Source of the DNA: Saprospiraceae bacterium UBA2365
GTDB taxonomy: Bacteria; Bacteroidota; Bacteroidia; Chitinophagales; Saprospiraceae
NCBI GenBank assembly: GCA_002344345.1
Contig: DDTL01000033.1
Location: 1-13,840, forward strand
DNA length: 13,840 bases
Direction: 5' to 3'
Part shown: one piece after another, positions 8,145 to 13,840 of the stretch
How the letters are laid out: each line of letters opens with the position of its first letter
Position numbering within the stretch: the stretch's first letter is position 1
Position numbers and translations under genes: made by a program
Notes under the pieces: model-generated
Database searches by the model: none
Seen by the model: only the letters and a program-made list of their open reading frames with translations
Told to the model about the DNA's origin: nothing

Positions 8145-9758
8145 ATGAAAATATTATATTGTTTAATAATTTTTGAAATTCCAAACGGTCATACACAGAT
8201 AAAAATGTCTACCTGGGATGATACAGTCAATAAATACTGGCCGCAAGGATTTGAAGAAGTTGATATCCAGTCCAAAGCAGATGGAACCATTCAAAAAGCT
8301 GTTTTTTACAGAAGCACTCACCCTGAACCACAACCATTGATCATTTCTCTGCATACCTGGAGTGGTGATTACCTTCAGGAAGATCCGCTGGCGGAAGAAG
8401 TCAGGTTGCGCAACTGGCATTATATCCATCCCGATTTCCGCGGCGCGAATAATCGACCTGAAGCGTGCGGAAGCGACCTGGTCATTGCAGATCTGGCAGA
8501 TGCCATTGATTTCGCCGTGACATCTTGTAAGGTTGATACAGGGAATATTCACATAATAGGCGTTTCAGGTGGAGGTTATACCGCTTTGATGGCTTATTTG
8601 AAGTTGTCCAGACCTATTAAAAGTTGTCATGCCTGGGTTCCGATCAGCAATTTGATCGATTGGTACTGGGAATCCATTGGAAGAAAAAACAAGTACGCAG
8701 AAGATCTCGGGAAAATAGCTTTGGAAGGTAGTGGAATGAACTGGGAAACGCTGAAGGATCGCTCCCCAATGAATTTAGAGGTGCCAAAACACAAATGGCA
8801 GAATACTTCTCTACATTTGTATGCAGGTATTCATGATGGTTATACAGGAGCCGTTCCCATCTCCCATTCCATTGATTTTTACAATAAAATGGTATCAGAA
8901 ATCATCGGAAACGGAAGCGATCACCTGGTAGACGACAAAATAAAATCAGACCTGATCATCAAAAGAACCCGACCGGATGGCGGAAAAACTGATAGACTTT
9001 TTGACAGGGTCATCTTCCTGAGGAAGGAGATCCCGGGTTTAAGCCTGACAGTTTTTGAAGGCGGGCATGAAATGCTTACCGGACCAGCGCTCACACTTTT
9101 GCCTTTGGATGAGCCTAAGTTTATGGGGAAAATGAATATATTAACCATCGGTGATTCAAATGGTGCATCTGAATATGGATGGCCCGTTCAATTGAAGAAA
9201 TTGATGCCTTTCTCCAATATTATCAATGTTTCCATTGCAGGCAATACCATAGGATTTGATAATTTGGGTCAGGAGAAACTCAATACTTTAAAAAACTTAT
9301 ACCAGTATTTGAATGAAACCATGACCAATTTGCCGGAAGGCAATTCGCTGGATTTTATTTTCATTGGCCTGGGTACAAATGATGCCAAAGCTGTTTTTAA
9401 AGATCGGCAGCAGGAAGTGAGCCTAAATCTGGAACAACTTATCCTCAGAATCAAAGCATATTTTGAGTTGCGCAAATTGAAACAACCAGGTATCTGTCTT
9501 TTGTCAGCACCACCTGTTGATCCTTTAAGGTATGACCAGGAAAAGTACGGAGGCAGTGAAACCAGAATTTCCCAAAATAACGCTTCGTTTGAGCGTATTT
9601 GTCAGGAACATAAAGTTGATTTCCTGAACACTTTCGATGTGCTCATGCAAAATTTTACCGGCAAAACAGACGATGGCATCCATTTGAAAACTGAAGCTCA
9701 ATTTGAATTTGCCAGGACCATTCTACAGTATTTAAATAATAAAACAGAACTAAAATGA
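8145..9758 (+). CDS. Two-domain esterase: alpha/beta hydrolase fused to SGNH/GDSL hydrolase
   Basis: This is probably a carbohydrate esterase that removes acyl groups, perhaps at two kinds of site. Numbered from ATG 8145 (537 residues), the N-terminal domain (about 40-320) is a prolyl-oligopeptidase-like alpha/beta hydrolase with HTWSGD, the nucleophile elbow GVSGGG (S141), D231 in GIHDGY and H308 in EGGHE. The C-terminal domain (about 328-532) is SGNH: block I ILTIGDSN (S338), block II SIAGN (G366), block III GLGTND (N412), block V DGIH (D510, H513). Both active sites look complete. The domains join without a long linker. The start is uncertain. ATG 8145 begins a short hydrophobic stretch (MKILYCLIIF), a weak signal peptide; ATG 8076 in the same frame adds 23 basic or polar residues, and AATGTTTG at 8075-8082 resembles a -7 box, which would favour 8145. 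The stop overlaps the GH31 start by 4 nt (ATGA), so translation is probably coupled. The natural ester is unknown. Confidence 0.88.
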   Translation: MKILYCLIIFEIPNGHTQIKMSTWDDTVNKYWPQGFEEVDIQSKADGTIQKAVFYRSTHPEPQPLIISLHTWSGDYLQEDPLAEEVRLRNWHYIHPDFRGANNRPEACGSDLVIADLADAIDFAVTSCKVDTGNIHIIGVSGGGYTALMAYLKLSRPIKSCHAWVPISNLIDWYWESIGRKNKYAEDLGKIALEGSGMNWETLKDRSPMNLEVPKHKWQNTSLHLYAGIHDGYTGAVPISHSIDFYNKMVSEIIGNGSDHLVDDKIKSDLIIKRTRPDGGKTDRLFDRVIFLRKEIPGLSLTVFEGGHEMLTGPALTLLPLDEPKFMGKMNILTIGDSNGASEYGWPVQLKKLMPFSNIINVSIAGNTIGFDNLGQEKLNTLKNLYQYLNETMTNLPEGNSLDFIFIGLGTNDAKAVFKDRQQEVSLNLEQLILRIKAYFELRKLKQPGICLLSAPPVDPLRYDQEKYGGSETRISQNNASFERICQEHKVDFLNTFDVLMQNFTGKTDDGIHLKTEAQFEFARTILQYLNNKTELK

Positions 9759-11533
9759 AGATTCTGAAGCAATTGGCCATTTTAACAGTGATCCTTATTC
9801 CGAATCTCGGGAATGCTCAACAAACCCACATCATTGGAAAGAAGGAAGTTGCCGATCCGAATATTATTTTGCCGCCTTCCTGGGCTTTTGGGGTTTTATA
9901 CGGAGGCTACACCGATCAGGCTGGTACGATCCAGCGAATAAAAGAGATTCAGTCGCATGATTATCCTATAGATGCATACTGGATAGACAGTTGGTTCTGG
10001 AGTTTTCGGGACAAAGGTAAAGGTCCTCATAAATATATAGATTTTATTGGCGATACCATCAGTTATCCGGATCGAAAAGCCATGTGGGATTTTATGGAAC
10101 AAAACAACATTAAGGGTGGTTTTTGGGTCTGGGATTGTATTATGAAAACAGGAAACGAAGTCGCTTTTGAGGATTTTAAAACAAGAAATTTTTTTCGGAA
10201 TATTTACATTGAAAAAAATAGCTGGCACAATGCAAGTACCAACATGGGGATGGATCAGCATTCTGCCGAACATCCCGGAACTGAATGTGGTAACATCAAT
10301 TTTGACGATCCGGATGCGGTGCAATATTTTAAACAGAAGATGAAACATTTTTTTGATGAGGGAGCCGATTTCATCAAACTGGACCGGACTTCAGAGATCA
10401 ATGTATGTAAAACCATGTTTGAAATGAGCCAGGACTTTGGCAAGGAGACCAAAGGCAGAGGATTCCTGTTTTCACATTCTTTTGGCACTGAGGATGAAGC
10501 CTATAAAAGGTATCCCACCAAATGGACAGATGATACCAGGAGTGATTGGACCATTGAAGAAACCAAAATCGTTTTTCCTTCCTGGACTCCTCATGTTGCT
10601 TTGAAGGAAAACATAGCCATGTTTACCGATCCGGCAAAAAAAACGAGTGAAATTCCGTTTTTGACAAATGATACAGGTGGATTTGAGCAAGGTGCTGTAA
10701 AACAACCTGATGAAGAACTTTTTATCCGATGGCTTCAATTCTCCATGTTCAATCCAATTGTTGAATTATTCAGTTCGCCGGATAATCCTACCTCCAATTT
10801 GCCATGGCTTTATTCGTCCCGGGCAGATAGTATATTTCGTTATTATGCACATCTGCGGATGGAATTATTTCCATATATTTACAGTTTTGCACACAGGAAC
10901 AGATTGGAAGGGAAACACATGATCGGAAAAATTCCCGGTAATTTATATGAGTTTATGTTTGGTGATGCATTTTTGGTTGCACCTGTTTATGAACCTGGTG
11001 TGCAACAAAGAAAAATCTTTTTTCCTTATGGGAAATGGGTAGATTATCGAACTAAAGAGCTTTTGGATGGGAACAAGGTACACCTCGTAGAAACTACTTT
11101 AGACAGGATTCCGTTATTCGTCAGGCAAGGAGCTATCATACCGATGAGACCCTATGCTTCCTCTGTTGAAAAAGGAAATAATAAGGAATTGACGCTGCAC
11201 ATATATTGTGGAGCAAGCGGATCATTCCGTCTGATAGAAGACGATGGTATAAGCAATGATTATCTGAATGGGATTTTTGCCATCACACCAATCCAACTGG
11301 ATCATTCTGAAAAAAAGGCTCAACTTATCATCCATGAAATGGAAGGAACATTTGAAGGTATGTTGGAAAACCGCAACTGGAAACTGGTATTTCATACGGA
11401 TAAAAAGCCTGGAAAAATGTTAGTCAATAATAAAAAGGTGAAATACGAATACAATAACATAATAAAATCTTCCAGTCTGGAATTGAAAGGATCAGCTACG
11501 GACAAAATGATAAAAATTGACGTGGTGTATTGA
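9755..11533 (+). CDS. GH31 family alpha-glycosidase lacking the N-terminal beta-sandwich domain
   Basis: GH31 enzymes are retaining exo-acting alpha-glycosidases (glucosidases, xylosidases, galactosidases, sulfoquinovosidases) or transglycosidases. The protein has 592 residues with signal peptide 1-21 (GNA/QQ). The (beta/alpha)8 barrel starts almost at once: PPSWAFGVLYGGY at 40-52, then YPIDAYWIDSWFW (70-82). The nucleophile is D210 in FIKLDRTSE and the acid/base is D260 in WTDD, where the family usually has WxGD. DTGGF (306-310), RWLQFSMFNP (325-334) and the C-terminal sandwiches (ARMELFPYIYS-like region, GSFRLIEDDG) are conserved. The usual N-terminal beta-sandwich of about 200 residues, which lends a loop to the active site, is absent. 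About 50 residues after barrel strand 3 (about 140-185, with several His and two Cys) look unusual and may rebuild that part of the pocket. Its 4-nt overlap with the esterase suggests the two act on the same oligosaccharide. Specificity is not predictable. Confidence 0.92.
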   Translation: MKILKQLAILTVILIPNLGNAQQTHIIGKKEVADPNIILPPSWAFGVLYGGYTDQAGTIQRIKEIQSHDYPIDAYWIDSWFWSFRDKGKGPHKYIDFIGDTISYPDRKAMWDFMEQNNIKGGFWVWDCIMKTGNEVAFEDFKTRNFFRNIYIEKNSWHNASTNMGMDQHSAEHPGTECGNINFDDPDAVQYFKQKMKHFFDEGADFIKLDRTSEINVCKTMFEMSQDFGKETKGRGFLFSHSFGTEDEAYKRYPTKWTDDTRSDWTIEETKIVFPSWTPHVALKENIAMFTDPAKKTSEIPFLTNDTGGFEQGAVKQPDEELFIRWLQFSMFNPIVELFSSPDNPTSNLPWLYSSRADSIFRYYAHLRMELFPYIYSFAHRNRLEGKHMIGKIPGNLYEFMFGDAFLVAPVYEPGVQQRKIFFPYGKWVDYRTKELLDGNKVHLVETTLDRIPLFVRQGAIIPMRPYASSVEKGNNKELTLHIYCGASGSFRLIEDDGISNDYLNGIFAITPIQLDHSEKKAQLIIHEMEGTFEGMLENRNWKLVFHTDKKPGKMLVNNKKVKYEYNNIIKSSSLELKGSATDKMIKIDVVY

Positions 11534-11564
11534 AAAATTAAATTTTGGAGGGAAAAATTAAATT
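11532..11564. repeat. Pair of 13-bp direct repeats after the GH31 gene
   Basis: GAAAAATTAAATT occurs at 11532-11544 and again without a mismatch at 11552-11564, separated by TTGGAGG, giving a 20-nt period (about two helical turns). A looser third version (GAAAAATTTAAAAATT) starts at 11676, just before the next gene. The first copy overlaps the GH31 stop codon. It could be a tandem binding site or simply AT-rich intergenic drift. Confidence 0.45.
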
Positions 11565-11612
11565 ATTAACGATATTTATTATACATAAAATTATGAAGGC
11601 TGAATAAAAGAA

Positions 11613-11641
11613 TTCAATGGAGATTATTTACATCCATTGAA
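11613..11641. repeat. Perfect 9-bp inverted repeat upstream of the SASA esterase gene
   Basis: TTCAATGGA (11613-11621) and TCCATTGAA (11633-11641) are exact reverse complements with an 11-nt AT-rich spacer. No T-tract follows directly, so a classical intrinsic terminator is unlikely. It lies in the 164-nt gap between the GH31 and esterase genes, 57 nt before the start codon, and could be an operator or an mRNA hairpin that separates the last gene from the esterase/GH31 pair. I found no TAnnTTTG box in this gap. Confidence 0.45.
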
Positions 11642-11697
11642 GAAAGGTTTTATCAATGATTTTATGATGTCAGAGGAAAAATTTAAAAATTTTAGAT

Positions 11698-13662
11698 ATG
11701 AAGAGTCGAATATTGATTGTTTTAGTATTGATGTTTTTTGCAAATCTCTTTTATGCAAAAGTTATTTTGCCGCAGATTTTCTCCGAAAATATGGTTTTGC
11801 AGAGAGATATTCCATTGACCGTTTGGGGCTGGGCAGATCCTGGAGAGAAAATTGAAGTGAAGTTTAACCAACAGCTCCTGAAGGTAAAAGCAGATAAAAA
11901 AGGGAATTGGAAGGTCGTTTTAGCCAAAGAATTGGCTGGTGGTCCATTTGAACTAAAGGTAATAGGAAAGAAAAACGTAATACAGATAAAAAATGTTCTG
12001 GTTGGCGAAGTATGGTTATGCAGCGGGCAATCAAATATGGAATGGACAGTCAGGCAATCCATGAATGCTCAGGAAGTTATTCAAAATGCTGATAATCCGA
12101 TGATCAGACATATTAAGGTTGATCGAACCATCAGTTCTATTCCGGTAAAAGATATTACAGAAACTGAATGGCAGGTTTGCGAAAGCTCAACTGTTGGGAG
12201 TTTTACCGGTGTTGGGTATTTTTTCGCAAAAGTTTTGTATGAAAAACTGAAAGTGCCGGTAGGGATAATCAATTCATCCTGGGGTGGATCGAATATTGAA
12301 ACCTGGATCAGCAAAGAAGGGTTTGAAGGAAGTGAAGAATTTAAAAATATGATCGCGCAAATGCCTGTGATTGATATGGATGCGATGATGCAAATGCGGA
12401 TTGCGGGTTCATTGAACAGGATCGAAGCTTTGCAGGGATCACGTCCGGGTTCATTGAATGGTGAACAATTTATTCAACCATATTTTAATGATTCTAAATG
12501 GCCTGAAATCATGCAGCCATTGCTTTGGGAAGCTCAGGAAATCGGAGATCTGGACGGCGTAGTCTGGTTGCGTAAAACCATTCATTTGGATCAGGTTGAT
12601 ATTGTTTCAGGGGCGATTCTAGAACTATCGAAAATCGATGATACGGATGTGACTTATCTCAATGGAGTTCAAATAGGGAACACCAATCAATATGATTTAA
12701 AAAGAAGGTATTTGTTGCCTGAGGGGTTGCTGAAAGTTGGCAACAATGTTATTACCATCAAAATCACGGATACCGGTGGTGGCGGAGGAATCTATGGAGC
12801 GGATGAAGAGGTCCGGCTTACCCTGGGAGAGAAAATTATTCCACTCAATGGCAAATGGAAGTATCAGGTCACTGACATCATCAAAAGTGCCAATCAAAAT
12901 TCTTTACCTTCTCTGTGTTATAATGCAATGATCCATCCATTGGTACCTTATGGTATAAGGGGCGCGCTTTGGTACCAGGGAGAATCCAATGCCGGCAGAG
13001 CGTACCAATACCGCACTGCATTTCCGCTTATGATCAGCGATTGGAGACAAAAATGGGCTTTGGGGGATTTTCCGTTTTATTTTGTTCAACTCGCTACATT
13101 TAAAACAGGGGGAGACAGCAACGAAGGCTGCGGATGGGCTGAATTGAGAGAAGCTCAGACTCTGACGCTTGGGAAAGTTCCAAATACCGGAATGTGTGTC
13201 ACAACCGATATAGGTGACCCGAATGACATTCATCCGGTCAATAAGCAGGATGTGGGTAAAAGATTGGCTTTTATGGCGCTCAATGATGTTTATGAGATGC
13301 CGGTGATCAGCAGAGGTCCATCATTTAAATCTATTAAGAAAGAAGGAAAAAAGCTGGTGCTCAGTTTTGAGGATATTGGTTCAGGTTTGTACACTCCGGA
13401 TAAATACGGTTATCTGAAAGGGTTTGAATTGGCAGGGGCAGACAGGAAATTTTATTTTGCAAGGGCTTATATTCAAAAAAATCAGGTGATTGTTGAAGCA
13501 GATCAGGTGGATGCTCCTGTGGCAGTTCGCTTTGGTTGGATAGGCGATGCAAGCGAATGTAATTTATTCAATAAGGAAGGCTTTCCCGCCGTACCGTTCA
13601 GGTCAGATGATTGGCCTGGAGTTACATTGAATGAAAAATATAAAATGGAAAAATTGCAGTAA
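11698..13662 (+). CDS. Sialate O-acetylesterase-like carbohydrate esterase (SASA domain, CE20-type)
   Basis: This is a predicted O-acetylesterase of the SASA/DUF303 group, which includes sialate esterases and CE20 xyloglucan acetylesterases. The protein has 654 residues with signal peptide 1-20 (FYA/K), which supports ATG 11698. An N-terminal beta domain (about 21-100, ILPQIFSENMVLQRD, VWGWADPGE) precedes the SGNH-like core. Catalytic blocks are GEVWLCSGQSNMEW (103-116, nucleophile S112), SSWGGSNIETW (193-203), ALWYQGESNAG (423-433) and IGDPNDIHPVNK (505-516, D510 and H512). The core is interrupted by a jelly-roll insertion at about 255-390 (VVWLRKTIHL, LNGVQIG), resembling the GH2-type sugar-binding domain and seen in CE20 enzymes. 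All key residues are present. The name 'sialate' should not be taken as the substrate: no sialidase or sialic acid gene is nearby, and the setting favours a neutral acetylated polysaccharide. It may have its own regulation because of the 164-nt gap before it. Confidence 0.92.
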   Translation: MKSRILIVLVLMFFANLFYAKVILPQIFSENMVLQRDIPLTVWGWADPGEKIEVKFNQQLLKVKADKKGNWKVVLAKELAGGPFELKVIGKKNVIQIKNVLVGEVWLCSGQSNMEWTVRQSMNAQEVIQNADNPMIRHIKVDRTISSIPVKDITETEWQVCESSTVGSFTGVGYFFAKVLYEKLKVPVGIINSSWGGSNIETWISKEGFEGSEEFKNMIAQMPVIDMDAMMQMRIAGSLNRIEALQGSRPGSLNGEQFIQPYFNDSKWPEIMQPLLWEAQEIGDLDGVVWLRKTIHLDQVDIVSGAILELSKIDDTDVTYLNGVQIGNTNQYDLKRRYLLPEGLLKVGNNVITIKITDTGGGGGIYGADEEVRLTLGEKIIPLNGKWKYQVTDIIKSANQNSLPSLCYNAMIHPLVPYGIRGALWYQGESNAGRAYQYRTAFPLMISDWRQKWALGDFPFYFVQLATFKTGGDSNEGCGWAELREAQTLTLGKVPNTGMCVTTDIGDPNDIHPVNKQDVGKRLAFMALNDVYEMPVISRGPSFKSIKKEGKKLVLSFEDIGSGLYTPDKYGYLKGFELAGADRKFYFARAYIQKNQVIVEADQVDAPVAVRFGWIGDASECNLFNKEGFPAVPFRSDDWPGVTLNEKYKMEKLQ

Positions 13663-13668
13663 TTACAA

Positions 13669-13689
13669 ATATACTTTCCTAAAGTGTAT
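13669..13689 (+). terminator. Possible weak terminator hairpin after the last gene
   Basis: ATATACTTT (13669-13677) can pair with AAAGTGTAT (13681-13689) around a CCT loop: nine pairs including one G-U. It begins 7 nt after the esterase stop. It is AU-rich and has no clean T-tract behind it (GATTTGATTG), so termination would be weak or factor-dependent. Confidence 0.3.
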
Positions 13690-13691
13690 GA

Positions 13692-13724
13692 TTTGATTGC
13701 ATTAGTTGCAATAATATATCTTTT
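13692..13724 (+). promoter_or_regulatory. Possible promoter pointing out of the window
   Basis: TTTG (13692-13695) and TATCTTTT (13717-13724) are 21 nt apart, near the Bacteroidota -33/-7 pattern but with T instead of the last G of the -7 box. A transcript would start near 13730 and run into the possible start codon at 13802. The surrounding AT-richness makes this a weak call. Confidence 0.22.
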
Positions 13725-13801
13725 TATTGTATTATAAGTGTAATTATGTCGTAAATGTTGAGATTGTTTTTACATGATAAAAAACTGAATTTTTATTAAA
13801 T

Positions 13802-13840
13802 ATGAAGTCTTCTCCGAAAAGTCTTTGCCTCCTAAATCCC
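13802..13840 (+). CDS. Possible 5' end of a further gene, cut by the window edge
   Basis: ATG at 13802 opens 13 codons without a stop to the last base, coding MKSSPKSLCLLNP. It follows an AT-rich, leader-like stretch, and base composition rises in GC from about 13804. The peptide is too short to recognise and is not a clear signal peptide. Two frames of the minus strand are also open here (one would end at a stop near 13780), so the stretch could instead be the 3' end of a gene on the other strand. Confidence 0.2.
   Translation, partial: MKSSPKSLCLLNP

Noticed and set aside
8163..8552. 129-codon open frame on the minus strand inside the alpha/beta hydrolase domain
   Set aside because: It is antisense to conserved hydrolase sequence, with no motif, leader or neighbour to support it.
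9896..10348. 150-codon open frame on the minus strand inside the GH31 gene
   Set aside because: It lies antisense to a gene with clear catalytic motifs, and its translation has no recognisable domain, so it is a shadow of codon bias.
12904..13233. 109-codon minus-strand frame within the SASA esterase
   Set aside because: It overlaps the conserved WYQGESN region in antisense and has no independent support.
11698..13662. Role of the SASA esterase in sialic acid catabolism
   Set aside because: There is no sialidase, NanA/NanE or sialic acid transporter in the window, and the same fold with jelly-roll insertion serves plant polysaccharide deacetylation (CE20).
1..13840. Mobile elements, CRISPR arrays, tRNA/rRNA genes, toxin-antitoxin or phage defence genes
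   Set aside because: I looked on both strands and saw no transposase, terminal inverted repeat pair, regularly spaced repeats, RNA gene cores or defence domains. The window is accounted for by PUL genes.

Overview
The window is about 13.8 kb of AT-rich DNA with seven complete genes, all on the + strand. They form a polysaccharide utilisation locus (PUL) of the Bacteroidota type. The evidence for Bacteroidota is a SusC/SusD pair 11 bp apart, signal peptides ending in A/Q or G/Q, A-rich leaders instead of Shine-Dalgarno sites, and an exact TAnnTTTG -7 box in front of the susC-like gene. I cannot place the organism below phylum; Saprospira- or Chitinophaga-like lineages are only a guess.

Layout. 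1-122: promoter region with a Bacteroidota -7 box and a 7-bp inverted repeat. 123-4804: outer-membrane importer pair, a SusC-like TonB-dependent transporter and a SusD-like surface lipoprotein, closed by a strong hairpin plus T-tract terminator (4832-4856). 4946-5761: secreted GH16 endo-beta-1,3-glucanase type enzyme with an intact EIDIME motif. 5907-8018: long GH172 (DUF2961) protein with what looks like an internal duplication. 8145-9758: two-domain esterase, an alpha/beta hydrolase fused to an SGNH/GDSL hydrolase, each with a full set of catalytic residues. 9755-11533: GH31 glycosidase that overlaps the esterase by 4 nt and lacks the usual N-terminal beta-sandwich domain. 11698-13662: sialate-O-acetylesterase-like (SASA, CE20-type) esterase with an inserted jelly-roll domain. 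13663-13840: intergenic DNA, with possibly the first 13 codons of another gene. No gene-free stretch exceeds 300 bases.

How the parts could work together (inference). GH16 would cut a beta-glucan-like backbone. SusD/SusC would capture and import the oligosaccharides. In the periplasm up to three separate esterase active sites would remove acyl groups, while GH172 (alpha-furanosidase family) and GH31 (alpha-glycosidase family) would remove side chains or terminal sugars. That predicts a decorated, esterified glycan, not plain laminarin. The substrate cannot be fixed from sequence. No regulator (hybrid two-component system, SusR, ECF sigma/anti-sigma) lies in the window, and the transporter has no STN signalling domain.

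I found no phage, transposon, CRISPR, tRNA or rRNA. The most unusual points are the esterase fusion, the duplicated GH172, the N-domain-less GH31 and the combination of enzymes. None of these proves a new kind of system.
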